This document shows positions 1-7,352 of a stretch of DNA of 13,245 bases, in pieces. The notes under the pieces were generated by a model, which made no database searches, was not told the DNA's origin, and saw only the letters and a list, made by a program, of their open reading frames with translations. Source of the DNA: Candidatus Limimorpha equi (GTDB taxonomy: Bacteria; Bacteroidota; Bacteroidia; Bacteroidales; F082); assembly GCA_018065885.1 (NCBI GenBank), contig JAGHSL010000316.1, positions 1-13,245 of the forward strand. Direction: 5' to 3'. Position 1 is the first letter of the stretch, and every line of letters starts with the position of its first letter. A program made the position numbers and the translations under genes.

Positions 1-2
1 AT

Positions 3-1448
3 GCCGTCTATCGCGCATCGAAGAAGAATATTTTCACTTTGGATGCCAAACTGATGCTGCCACGACTGAACAATGTCCAGAATTTTGAGAACCATTATGC
101 TTTTTCGCCCTTGCTGTATCGCACCACAGACATCAGCTTCAACCGCGTGATGTTTGAAGGTTCGTTGGCCTACAAACATGTTTTCATTCCTGAAAAAAGT
201 GAAATGAGTGTGCTGGCATCGGTTTCAAAAATCAAAGGGGACAGACCTTCATTCTATTATGAAAATGAGCAACTTGTGCAGAAGTCCGTTTCGGGTGGCA
301 GTCCTTTCATTACTGCCTTGCAAGCCGATTATATGCAGAAAGTTGGCAACGGAAAAATGCAGACGGGCGTGAAGATGATGGTGCGCCAAAACAAGATCAA
401 TCACAAGTTTTATGAGTACGACACGATTGATAATGTGTGGGTTTATTCCCAGTACTTCAGCAACGATTTGCGCCATCGCGAATACATTCCTGCCGCCTAC
501 GCAATGTATTCTTCCAAACTGACTGAAAAACTGTCGTTTAAGACAGGGTTGCGCTTCGAATACAGCGTGACGACCTTGCACAGCGACAAGCAGCAATTGG
601 ACACCTTGAATCGCAATGCTTTTCTTTCGCCTAATCTTTTCTTAAATTATCAAATATCTGAAAAACAGTCGCTTTCGTTGGGATTTTCGAGAAGAATCAC
701 GCGCCCGACATATCCGCAACTCAACCCATACATCAATTTGATTGACAATCAGACCTACGAAACGGGCAATATCAACCTTTTGCCGGAGACTTCCAACAAG
801 GTGGATTTGGGTTATTCTTTGGTCTCAAAATATGTCAATGTCAATGCAAACGCCTATTTGAATTACATTCAGAACTACATTTCGCAAGTCGCCTTGATGA
901 ATGGTAACACATTGATTCTGACTTATATCAATGGCGATTCCGACCGAAAGCCCGGCCGTGAATTGCTGCTGCGTCTGAAACCTGCCCAATGGCTTTCCGT
1001 CGATTTGAACAACAATGTGTATTACACGAAGACGAGCGGCACGTTTGAAAATGCCGACATCAACAATCAGGGTTGGGTGAACAGTTTCAATGGTTCTGTG
1101 AATGTCAAGCCATTGAAAGACACCGATTTGCAGATTCAGTTCTATTACATTACGCCACAATATTTCCCGCAATTCCAGACCCAGCCCATTTATTATGCCA
1201 ATGTCGGTGTGAAGCAGGTCTTGGTCAAGGAAAAACTCTTTGTGACGGCCATGTTCACCGATGTCTTCAACACGCGTCGTTGGGATATCTTCTCCGATAA
1301 CGCCATTTACAATCTGGTCAACAATAGCAAAGGCAAGACGCAAATATTCTGGTTAGGAATCACTTATAATTTCAATTCCTTCAAGCCGGGTGCGGCGAAA
1401 GCCAAGAAAGAGGAAGAAGACAGGAGTATGATACGCTTGGGCGAGTAG
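3..1448 (+). CDS. Outer-membrane beta-barrel receptor (TonB-dependent receptor-like), 5' truncated by window edge
   Basis: The reading frame is open from base 3, so the start lies left of the window; the first ATG/TTG codons seen are internal. About 481 C-terminal residues are visible. Alternating aromatic/polar beta-strands run throughout, and the stretch near nt 685-790 has the signature of the OMP_b-brl_3 family (PF14905): SRRITRPTYPQLNPY followed by a GN-x-LLPE segment. Proteins of this family resemble the barrel of TonB-dependent receptors and sit in the outer membrane, where they import ligands or act in envelope functions; the ligand cannot be told from this part. The last strand (LGITYNFNSF) is followed by a charged Lys/Glu-rich tail, which is expected to be periplasmic. 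The gene converges on the FecCD permease gene 23 bp downstream. Family assignment is confident; the substrate is unknown. The nearby FecCD permease might hint at iron or cobalamin uptake, but opposite transcription makes this weak. Confidence 0.85.
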   Translation, partial: AVYRASKKNIFTLDAKLMLPRLNNVQNFENHYAFSPLLYRTTDISFNRVMFEGSLAYKHVFIPEKSEMSVLASVSKIKGDRPSFYYENEQLVQKSVSGGSPFITALQADYMQKVGNGKMQTGVKMMVRQNKINHKFYEYDTIDNVWVYSQYFSNDLRHREYIPAAYAMYSSKLTEKLSFKTGLRFEYSVTTLHSDKQQLDTLNRNAFLSPNLFLNYQISEKQSLSLGFSRRITRPTYPQLNPYINLIDNQTYETGNINLLPETSNKVDLGYSLVSKYVNVNANAYLNYIQNYISQVALMNGNTLILTYINGDSDRKPGRELLLRLKPAQWLSVDLNNNVYYTKTSGTFENADINNQGWVNSFNGSVNVKPLKDTDLQIQFYYITPQYFPQFQTQPIYYANVGVKQVLVKEKLFVTAMFTDVFNTRRWDIFSDNAIYNLVNNSKGKTQIFWLGITYNFNSFKPGAAKAKKEEEDRSMIRLGE

Positions 1449-1470
1449 TGCTTCAAAAAATCGGGAAGCA
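1449..1470. terminator. Weak inverted repeat between convergent genes
   Basis: A 6-bp inverted repeat (TGCTTC at 1449-1454, GAAGCA at 1465-1470) with a 10-nt loop lies exactly in the 23-bp gap between two convergent genes. There is a short T-rich stretch after it on the plus strand (ATCATTTT). The location fits a bidirectional terminator, but the stem is short and AT-containing, so the call is tentative. Confidence 0.3.
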
Positions 1471-1471
1471 A

Positions 1472-2509
1472 TCATTTTGAAACTTTCTGTCTGCTGAAAA
1501 TCACCCAAAGCACGATGGGTGCGCCAATCAAGGCCGTGACTGAGTTGATGGGCAGACTGCCGTCGAAACCAGGCAGACGCGAAATAAGGTTACAGAATAG
1601 GGCTAAGTCCATGCCAATCAAAGCTGTTGCAGGAATCAGGACGAAATGGTTACTGCTCTTGAAAAGGAAACGCGCCAGATGCGGAACCGCCAAACCTAAG
1701 AAGGCGATTGGGCCGCAGAAGGCCGTGATGATGGCCGTGAGAAATCCTGAAACCAGAATGGTCATCATGCTGCAACGCTTGATGTTGACGCCTAAGTTCT
1801 CGGCATAACGCTCGCCTAAAAGCATTAGGTTGAGGTTTTTGGATAAGAGAAAAGCCAAAATTGCGCCGACAATGACGGTGATGCTCAGGAAAGGCAACTG
1901 CGCTTTGCTGACGGACGAAAAGCTTCCCAAGCCCCAGATGACAAAGGCATGGACGTCTTCTTTTTGACTGAAGAACTTCAGCACATCGGTGATGGAACCT
2001 GCAATGTAGGCAATCATGATGCCGACTAGAATCAGGCTGACCATATTACGCAACTTTGCACTGAGAGCCAAAATGAGCAACAAGACCAGAAAGGCCCCGA
2101 CAAAAGCGGCAAGCGAAATGCCTATTGTCGACCATAACGCGCTTTGACTGAGTGCGATACCGCTGAAACTGCCTGCTAAAAGCACGACCAAGGCCACACC
2201 CAAACTTGCCCCGCTGCTGATGCCCAAAATGGAAGGATCGGCCAGCGGATTGCGGAACAAGGTCTGCATCAGTAGGCCGGAGACGGATAAACCAATGCCA
2301 GCCAAAAGTGCCGTAATGGCCTGTGGCATACGGTATTCCATAATGATGGAACGGTATGTGTTATCCTCGCCGTGAAATACCGCCTGACAAAAATCCTGAA
2401 TAGGAATGGAAACGGATCCCAACAGCAGATTGAGGGCAAACAGCACCACACCAATCAGCAGGATGCTGATAAAGGTGAGGATGTTGCTATGTTGGCTTTG
2501 CCGTTCCAC
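1472..2509 (-). CDS. FecCD/BtuC-family ABC transporter permease
   Basis: A 345-residue inner-membrane permease of the iron-siderophore/heme/cobalamin importer family (PF01032), normal in length (330-350). Family signatures in order: R60-x-PQ with an LLAG segment, RNPLADP at 86-92, ILGISSGA at 94-101, the GERYAENLG coupling segment at 232-240 that contacts the ATPase, GPIAFLGLAVPHLAR at 266-280, and the C-terminal LP-x-NSVTALIGAP at 319-331. Roughly ten hydrophobic helices are visible. The start is GTG at 2509, sharing one base with the TAG stop of the DUF1846 gene (TAGTG), which implies translational coupling. No ATPase or periplasmic binding protein gene is adjacent, so its partners must be encoded elsewhere. 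The substrate is not determinable; iron chelates or cobalamin are the usual ones. Confidence 0.92.
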   Translation of the reverse strand: MERQSQHSNILTFISILLIGVVLFALNLLLGSVSIPIQDFCQAVFHGEDNTYRSIIMEYRMPQAITALLAGIGLSVSGLLMQTLFRNPLADPSILGISSGASLGVALVVLLAGSFSGIALSQSALWSTIGISLAAFVGAFLVLLLILALSAKLRNMVSLILVGIMIAYIAGSITDVLKFFSQKEDVHAFVIWGLGSFSSVSKAQLPFLSITVIVGAILAFLLSKNLNLMLLGERYAENLGVNIKRCSMMTILVSGFLTAIITAFCGPIAFLGLAVPHLARFLFKSSNHFVLIPATALIGMDLALFCNLISRLPGFDGSLPINSVTALIGAPIVLWVIFSRQKVSK

Positions 2510-3972
2510 TATTTTTTAATGACAGGCTCGCAGGTCAGGCCGATGCCTAATTTCTTGAAAATCTTGCGGTCGACTTCGCTTAGCATTACTGTTGCGTGAA
2601 CCTGGCAGCCGTTGAATTGCGGCAGACATGCCAATGCTTTCCGGCAGTTTTCGTCGTTGGGACTTAGGATTGACAAGGCAACCAGCACTTCGTCGGTGTG
2701 GAGGCGTGGATTGTGTCCGTGCAAAAGATTGACCTTGGTTTTCTGGATTGGTTCAATCATTTCCTGCGGGATGAGTTTTACGTCGTGGTCGATGCCGGCC
2801 AAATGTTTTGTGGCATTCAGGATGAGTGCAGCACTCGGTCCCAACAGCGGCGATGTCTTTGCCGTGATGATGGTGCCGTCGGCCAGTTCGATGGCGGCTG
2901 AGGCTACGCCTGTCTGCTCTTTCCTGTTCTTTGCGGCTGTCGTGGTGCGGCGGTCGGCGGTGGTAATTTTGGCCTGCTTCATCAGCAGGGCGATTTTGTT
3001 CACTTCGTTGTCGCTTGATTTGCCTGAGGCAAAATCGCACAATGCGGCGTAATAGCGGCGGATGATTTCCTGCTTCGAGGCTTCGCAGCACACTTCGTCA
3101 TCACTGATGCAGTTGCCAACCATGTTCACGCCCATGTCGGTAGGCGATTTGTAAGGGTTTTCACCGTAAATGCCTTCAAAAATCGCGTTGAGTACGGGGA
3201 AAATCTCAATGTCGCGGTTGTAGTTGACGGCGGTTTTGCCGTAGGCTTCAAGATGGAACGGGTCAATCATATTCATGTCATTGAGGTCGGCGGTGGCGGC
3301 TTCGTAAGCCACATTGACAGGGTGCTTCAGCGGCAGATTCCAAATCGGGAAAGTCTCGAATTTGGCATAACCGGCCTTGACACCGTGACGGCTTTCATTG
3401 TATAACTGACTGAGGCACACGGCCATCTTTCCGCTGCCAGGTCCCGGTGCCGTGACCACGACAAGCGGGCGTGTGGTCTTGACATAATCGTTGCGACCAA
3501 AGCCTTCATCGGAATCGATAAGGTTGACATTGGTGGGATAGCCTTCGATAATGTAATGGTAATAAACGGCAATGCCCATGCGCTCGAGACGTTCGCGGTA
3601 AGCGATGGCGCTTGCCTGACCGTTGAAATGCGTGATGACGACCGAACCGACCATCAAGCCACAATTGATGAATTCATCGCGCAGGCGTAAAACATCCACA
3701 TCGTAAGTGATGCCGAGGTCGCCTCGCACCTTGTTTTTCTCAATGTCCAAAGCACTGATGACAATGATGATTTCTGCATCGTCTTTCAGTTGCAGCAGCA
3801 TTTTAAGTTTGCTGTCAGGCTCAAAGCCTGGCAAGACGCGGCTGGCATGAAAATCGTCGAAGAGCTTGCCGCCAAACTCCAGATAAAGCTTGTCGCCAAA
3901 CTTTGCAATGCGTTCCTTAATGTGTTCCGATTGAATTTTGAGGTATTTCCCGTTGTCGAATCCGTATTTCAT
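2509..3972 (-). CDS. DUF1846 (UPF0371) family protein
   Basis: A 487-residue protein starting MKYGFDNGKYLKIQSEHI, the characteristic N-terminus of the DUF1846/UPF0371 family (PF08903), close to the usual length of about 500. A glycine-rich P-loop-like motif, VVVTAPGPGSGKMA, lies at residues 171-184; it is not a strict Walker A because Met follows the Lys. Family members have no established biochemical function. I chose ATG 3972 rather than the longer frame opening at 4098 because the 42 extra residues are not family-like and because a TAnnTTTG promoter (4002-4009) lies inside that extension, so an mRNA from it could not encode the extra residues. It is the first gene of an operon with the FecCD permease, overlapping it by one base. 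The function may relate to the transport gene, but that is inference only. Confidence 0.9.
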   Translation of the reverse strand: MKYGFDNGKYLKIQSEHIKERIAKFGDKLYLEFGGKLFDDFHASRVLPGFEPDSKLKMLLQLKDDAEIIIVISALDIEKNKVRGDLGITYDVDVLRLRDEFINCGLMVGSVVITHFNGQASAIAYRERLERMGIAVYYHYIIEGYPTNVNLIDSDEGFGRNDYVKTTRPLVVVTAPGPGSGKMAVCLSQLYNESRHGVKAGYAKFETFPIWNLPLKHPVNVAYEAATADLNDMNMIDPFHLEAYGKTAVNYNRDIEIFPVLNAIFEGIYGENPYKSPTDMGVNMVGNCISDDEVCCEASKQEIIRRYYAALCDFASGKSSDNEVNKIALLMKQAKITTADRRTTTAAKNRKEQTGVASAAIELADGTIITAKTSPLLGPSAALILNATKHLAGIDHDVKLIPQEMIEPIQKTKVNLLHGHNPRLHTDEVLVALSILSPNDENCRKALACLPQFNGCQVHATVMLSEVDRKIFKKLGIGLTCEPVIKK

Positions 3973-4001
3973 ATCGCGTTTGCTTTTACCAATACGGGTT
4001 G

Positions 4002-4009
4002 CAAAGATA
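4002..4009 (-). promoter_or_regulatory. Bacteroidota -7 promoter element for DUF1846-FecCD operon
   Basis: On the minus strand the octamer reads TATCTTTG followed by C, a perfect match to the Bacteroidota primary-sigma -7 consensus TAnnTTTG. It ends 29 bp upstream of the ATG at 3972, giving a short 5' leader. The -33 region is poor (TTTC-like). It decides the start codon of the downstream gene. Confidence 0.65.
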
Positions 4010-4274
4010 TGAATTTTTAGTGAATCGGAAATGTCGCGTTTCGTAAATTCTTTTTTCCTGTCTGTTTTGAGCGTATTATGTGATCTGTAAAATGCCACAA
4101 ATAAGTAAGTGTGCAGAATTAGTTTACATATTGAAAGCGGGACATCGAGGTCGCGGGAATGCGAGGCATCTCGAAATCCCGAAGCTTTGAGATTCCATAT
4201 TCATTCTCTTTGTATTTTATTCATGTTTTTGGTGAAATTATGGGCTGTTTTATACATTTTATAAAAATAATTGT
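4010..4274. other. Intergenic region between divergent transcripts, with one structured hairpin
   Basis: This AT-rich stretch lies between the minus-strand DUF1846 promoter and the plus-strand promoter at 4275. I see no credible gene in it. It contains a symmetric two-part hairpin at 4154-4181: CGGGA (4154-4158) pairs with TCCCG (4177-4181), and an inner CGAG (4162-4165) pairs with CTCG (4170-4173) around a GCAT loop, separated by matching 3-nt internal loops. No T-run follows it, so it is not an intrinsic terminator on either strand. It could be a regulatory or REP-like element, or chance. Confidence 0.45.
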
Positions 4275-4282
4275 TACTTTTG
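4275..4282 (+). promoter_or_regulatory. Bacteroidota -7 promoter element driving a leader or small RNA
   Basis: TACTTTTG followed by CA matches TAnnTTTG exactly and lies in an AT-rich context (TTATAAAAATAATTG just upstream). No good -33 TTTG is seen at the usual distance. A transcript from here would begin near 4289 and would meet the strong terminator at 4463-4516 before reaching the HTH gene at 4589. Confidence 0.6.
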
Positions 4283-4288
4283 CAGCCC

Positions 4289-4516
4289 GAAACATTAACT
4301 CCAGACATGCGTATTATTGGATTTTTTACGGATTTGCGAAATGTTGTGCAACTTGTTGATGATCAAGTTGTAGTAAGTTTATATATAATATATATCGCTA
4401 AGTACTTTAAAATCAATAGGTTGCAAGTTTTTTCGGGTTTTAATGATGTTGATAATGATGCAGCCGCCGCAAGGTTGGCTCGGTGGTGGTCGTGCGCCTT
4501 GGCGTGCGGCTTTTTT
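4289..4516 (+). ncRNA. Candidate small RNA or attenuated 5' leader ahead of the HTH operon
   Basis: The transcript is bounded by a consensus -7 promoter (4275-4282) and an intrinsic terminator (4463-4516), giving about 228 nt. Inside is a perfect 7-bp hairpin: CAACTTG (4349-4355) and CAAGTTG (4364-4370) around an 8-nt loop. A later GTTGC segment near 4420 can instead pair with GCAAC at 4348-4352, so two exclusive folds are possible. An open frame from ATG 4307 runs through the terminator to a TGA at 4541-4543 (78 codons) and has two Trp codons in the terminator loop, but the product resembles nothing I know and its composition is not convincingly coding. It could be a free sRNA, an attenuator controlling the operon at 4589, or a leader peptide gene. 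No Rfam family is recognised. Confidence 0.4.
4463..4516 (+). terminator. Rho-independent terminator upstream of the HTH gene
   Basis: A long GC-rich stem with small bulges: GCCGC (4463-4467) with GCGGC (4506-4510), CGC (4468-4470) with GCG (4502-4504), AAGG (4471-4474) with CCTT (4497-4500), followed at once by six T (4511-4516). It stands 72 bp before the next gene start, so it either ends a small RNA or acts as a conditional (attenuator) terminator. Confidence 0.65.
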
Positions 4517-4588
4517 CCGTTACATTCCTTTGACTATCAATGAAATTTGGGCATGTAGAGAAAGATAACCTTATGAAAACAGAAAGAA

Positions 4589-4972
4589 ATGGATGATACA
4601 TTGAGATATGGCAAAATGAAACATGAATCTTTGAATGAGAATGAGTTTGTTAGCGGTTGCGGCATTATTCCGAATCATCCGCAATTGATACAGCCGATGG
4701 TGCCGTTGGACATCATGCAGCTGGACAGGAACGACAGGCTGAAATTGGCGATAGAAGAGCTTCGCATCGGCGCCCGCATCCGTGCTGAACTGAAGCGGCA
4801 GGGACGCACCGTCTCGTGGCTCGCCAAGCAACTCTGCATGGAACGCACTGGCCTTTATTACACCTTCCGTCAGAGTTCCATCAATACCGAATTACTGCTG
4901 CGCATTTCATGCTGCCTCGAGCATAACTTCTTCAAGGACGTGAGTGATGCGTATGAGGCTTTCGGATTGTAG
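4589..4972 (+). CDS. XRE-like helix-turn-helix protein, first gene of the surface-protein cassette
   Basis: A 127-residue protein. Residues about 60-112 form a small helix-turn-helix domain (IGARIRAELKRQGRTVSWLA, then CMERTGLYYTFRQSSINTEL and LLRISCCLEHNFF). This pattern is common in short Bacteroidales DNA-binding proteins in which one HTH is followed by a conserved INTELLLRIS-x3-LxHNFF stretch. The N-terminal 55 residues are not recognised. The start is ATG 4589, or possibly ATG 4616 (M10), since Bacteroidota lack a strong ribosome binding site to decide. It lies 57 bp before the 84-aa gene with no promoter seen between, so it is probably co-transcribed with the downstream surface genes and may regulate them. 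The targets are not known. Confidence 0.75.
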   Translation: MDDTLRYGKMKHESLNENEFVSGCGIIPNHPQLIQPMVPLDIMQLDRNDRLKLAIEELRIGARIRAELKRQGRTVSWLAKQLCMERTGLYYTFRQSSINTELLLRISCCLEHNFFKDVSDAYEAFGL

Positions 4973-5029
4973 GCATGCATTGATTGACAACTTCATAGTA
5001 AATACAAACAAAAATAGTAAACAGAAAAA

Positions 5030-5284
5030 ATGAGAAAAGTACTAATTGCAATGGCCTTTATGGCTTTGATGACGGGCAATCTGCGTGCCCAGGTGTTCCT
5101 TGCGGGGGACAATCCCGAGAGCAACCGCGCCCAAATGGAAGAAAACGTCTTGGTTGCGCAGCAATCAGAACAGCAAGACAGATATGCTCCAGTCGGTAGC
5201 GGCACGTTGATTTTGGCAGTCTTGGGCGGCGCTTATTTGTATGGAAGGAAAAGTAGAAAAACAAATAAGCAATCATCAAATTAA
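5030..5284 (+). CDS. Small exported protein with C-terminal membrane anchor/sorting-like tail
   Basis: An 84-residue protein with a typical Sec signal peptide (MRKVLIAMAFMALMTGNLRA, probable cleavage after A20 before Q21). A short polar Glu/Gln-rich middle follows (22-52). The tail is tripartite: the motif APVGSG (about 53-58), a Gly/Ala/Leu-rich hydrophobic segment (59-71) and a basic end (RKSRK). This architecture resembles C-terminal sorting or anchoring signals such as PEP-CTERM-like tags, but no sortase or exosortase is visible here, so simple inner-membrane anchoring is equally likely. It is second in the cassette, 57 bp after the HTH gene and 20 bp before the next start. The function is unknown; small PVGSG-type proteins next to surface lipoproteins are something I associate with Bacteroidales. 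Confidence 0.75.
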   Translation: MRKVLIAMAFMALMTGNLRAQVFLAGDNPESNRAQMEENVLVAQQSEQQDRYAPVGSGTLILAVLGGAYLYGRKSRKTNKQSSN

Positions 5285-5304
5285 CAATTAACAAATTACA
5301 AAAA

Positions 5305-5493
5305 ATGAAAGAAAAAAAGAAATTCGGCTATTTAAGCCAAGGCTACGAGGCTCCCCGGGCGGAGAGCTTTGAAACGGGCAACGAAGGAATCCTTTGCGCC
5401 TCGGATCCCATTACGGGCAACAACATTGAAGAAATTACGACTGGCGGCTCCTTCAATTGGGATGGAACTGGCGGAGGCACCCCCCAACCGTAA
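5305..5493 (+). CDS. 62-aa hypothetical small protein, Bacteroidales P-x-x-E/CAS-type
   Basis: A 62-residue protein without a signal peptide. The lysine-rich N-terminus (MKEKKKFGYLSQGYE) is followed by APRAESFETGNEGILCASDP, a pattern seen in many very short Bacteroidales proteins that have a Pro-x-x-Glu segment and an E-G-(I/V)-L-C-A-S core. The C-terminus is Gly/Thr-rich with a single Trp (GGSFNWDGTGGGTPQP). One Cys (C31) is present. The ORF starts 20 bp after the 84-aa gene and ends 47 bp before the lipoprotein start, which supports it as a genuine translated gene of the operon. It has no established function. Options are a chaperone-like or regulatory peptide for the lipoprotein, or a precursor peptide; the sequence does not choose between them. 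Confidence 0.65.
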   Translation: MKEKKKFGYLSQGYEAPRAESFETGNEGILCASDPITGNNIEEITTGGSFNWDGTGGGTPQP

Positions 5494-5540
5494 AAAAAAC
5501 AACAGTCAATTTAGAAAATCAGACAAAAACCTTTCGAAAA

Positions 5541-7322
5541 ATGAAAAAATTATCAATGATTTGCATGGCTGCACTGCTTGTGATGGCCATGTCGTGCAAG
5601 AAAAACGAGGAAGGAACCAATGCCGACGGCAAAGGTTTCCGCGCATCTATGGAAGCCCAGACCGGCGACAGCAAGACCCATCTTGAAGGTTCATCTGTAA
5701 AATGGGATAGCGGTGATGCCATCAGGGTGGTGAACGGTGCTACGCCAGCAGCATGTTTTGATTTCACAACTGATGCTGTTGAGAAAGATGGCTGTGTCGA
5801 ATTCACGCCGTCAAGCCAAGACGTTGACGACAGTTTCTTTCAGCCTAGCTATACGGCCTACTACCCTGCAGACAAATACGATCCTGAAACGGGTAAAGTC
5901 ACTTTGCCTGCTACGCAAACGTATGTCAAGGTGAACAAAGACGATTCCAATTACGATTCGTTTGGCAAAGGCTGCAACCCGATGATTGCAAAATCTGAAA
6001 CCGAACAATTGTCTTTCAAGCACCTCTGCGGCATCCTGGCCCTTCCGCTTACGGGAACCTGCACCGTTGCCAGCATTAAGCTTACCGCTATAAACAACGT
6101 AAAGCTGTGGGGCGAAGGCACGGTTGATTACAGTGGTAATGACCCAGTGCTTACATTAGACGCAGGCTCCCGTACCGGCGCTAATAGCATCACTATGAAC
6201 TGCGGAACAGACGGCGTGACATTGAGCGCTACAGCTGCCACAACATTCTATTTCGTCATTCCTGCCGGAGTAAACCTTGGCGGCATCAGTGTTGAGCTGA
6301 CAGATAAAGCCGGCAATGTCTGGAACAACTCAACTCCTGCGATGACAATGCTAATTGAACGGAAAAAGGTTGCCAGCATGGCGGCAATTGCCGTTGAAAC
6401 ACACAACCCGAATTTCCCGATAGGCGCAATTCCCGGCAGGTTCACCATCAATGCCAACAAAGACCAAGTCTGTTTCTCACGCGGCAACCTGCAGTATCAG
6501 GCAAGCACTAACACTTGGCGCTTTGCCGAGCACCAGTACGACTTTGTAGGGGCGCAAGATTTGTTCAATCAAATTAATAAGAAAGTTGGAAATGTTTTTG
6601 AAGACGGTGTTCAGTGCGATAATAGATTTACAAGTGCTACTTATTCTGGCTGGATTGACTTGTTCTGTTGGGGCACGAGCGGGTACAACAACAAGTACCC
6701 GTACATGACGAGCACGAATAACTATAACTACGGTGATGGCGATAATAACATATCCGGCACGGAATACGACTGGGGCAAGCATAACGCCATCAGCAACGGC
6801 GGCAATACCCCAAATACCTGGCGCACGCTCACTTGCCTTGGCAATGGTCAAGAAGAGTGGTATTATCTGATTTACTTGCGCCCTAATGCAGGCAATCTTT
6901 GGGCTAAGGGTAGAATTATCAGTGAAAATTCTACTACATGGACCTATGACATAGAAAAAGATATAGCAGGGTTCATCTTGCTACCAGACAGCTGGGTGAA
7001 ACCAGACGGCATAAAATTCGTTGCAGGACAGGGAAGTGGTTATCTAACTAATAGTTATTCGCCTGAGGATTGGGCTGTGATGGAGGCTGCCGGAGCCGTA
7101 TTCCTTCCAGACGCGGGTCACCGTTATAATGTTGATGCCAGTGGTAATGCCAATGTGTATTATGATGGTGCCGGTTATTGGACTTCAACGGCGTATTCTG
7201 ATGAAAATGCGACCATATTTACTTTTGGCAATGGTGGCGCTATGCATTCATATAATGGTCTGCCACGCAGTGATGGCTACTCCGTCCGTTTGGTGCAAGA
7301 TTTACCAAAGCAAACACCTTGA
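5541..7322 (+). CDS. Surface lipoprotein with fimbrillin-like N-domain and C-terminal paralogous (DUF1566/Fib_succ-like) domain
   Basis: A 593-residue protein. The start at ATG 5541 is chosen because it opens directly into a lipoprotein signal peptide (MKKLSMICMAALLVMAMS-C19); the frame stays open further upstream, but that part overlaps the 62-aa gene. C19-KKNEE fits the Lys plus acidic export signal that sends Bacteroidota lipoproteins to the cell surface. Residues about 30-290 resemble the fimbrillin-like Mfa_like_1 fold: W55-x-x-GD-x-I-x-V, AYYPADKY near 106, VTLPATQ near 120, and LSFKHLCGILALPLTG near 157. Residues 300-590 form a Bacteroidales repeat-family domain (CFSRGNLQYQASTNTWRFAE, SGWIDLFCWGTSGY, GFILLPDSW, AGAVFLPDAGHRY, YWTSTAYS, GYSVRLVQ), similar to DUF1566/Fib_succ_major domains that adopt a C-type-lectin-like fold. 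An Asn/Gly/Tyr-rich stretch lies near 390-425. It is last in the cassette and likely a surface adhesin or binding protein; the ligand is unknown. Confidence 0.85.
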   Translation: MKKLSMICMAALLVMAMSCKKNEEGTNADGKGFRASMEAQTGDSKTHLEGSSVKWDSGDAIRVVNGATPAACFDFTTDAVEKDGCVEFTPSSQDVDDSFFQPSYTAYYPADKYDPETGKVTLPATQTYVKVNKDDSNYDSFGKGCNPMIAKSETEQLSFKHLCGILALPLTGTCTVASIKLTAINNVKLWGEGTVDYSGNDPVLTLDAGSRTGANSITMNCGTDGVTLSATAATTFYFVIPAGVNLGGISVELTDKAGNVWNNSTPAMTMLIERKKVASMAAIAVETHNPNFPIGAIPGRFTINANKDQVCFSRGNLQYQASTNTWRFAEHQYDFVGAQDLFNQINKKVGNVFEDGVQCDNRFTSATYSGWIDLFCWGTSGYNNKYPYMTSTNNYNYGDGDNNISGTEYDWGKHNAISNGGNTPNTWRTLTCLGNGQEEWYYLIYLRPNAGNLWAKGRIISENSTTWTYDIEKDIAGFILLPDSWVKPDGIKFVAGQGSGYLTNSYSPEDWAVMEAAGAVFLPDAGHRYNVDASGNANVYYDGAGYWTSTAYSDENATIFTFGNGGAMHSYNGLPRSDGYSVRLVQDLPKQTP

Positions 7323-7352
7323 TAAATAACCATAGAAACCCAAGGAAATGGA

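Noticed and set aside
3973..4098. N-terminal extension of the DUF1846 reading frame by 42 residues
   Set aside because: The extra residues are unlike the family N-terminus and the promoter at 4002-4009 lies within them, so the start at 3972 is preferred.
4525..4532. TTCCTTTG as a possible promoter for the HTH operon
   Set aside because: One mismatch to TAnnTTTG and no -33 element at the right distance; it may still be used but cannot be supported.
4307..4543. 78-codon reading frame in the leader region as a protein gene
   Set aside because: It passes through an intrinsic terminator, resembles no known protein and has non-coding-like composition; a trp-type leader peptide was considered because of two Trp codons, but they lie in the terminator loop and no trp genes follow.
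5457..5540. Longer reading frame ahead of the lipoprotein signal peptide
   Set aside because: It overlaps the 62-aa gene and would bury the lipoprotein signal peptide; ATG 5541 gives a standard N-terminus.
5541..7322. A complete diversity-generating retroelement
   Set aside because: No reverse transcriptase, accessory gene or template repeat was seen near the lipoprotein; only the C-domain resemblance remains.
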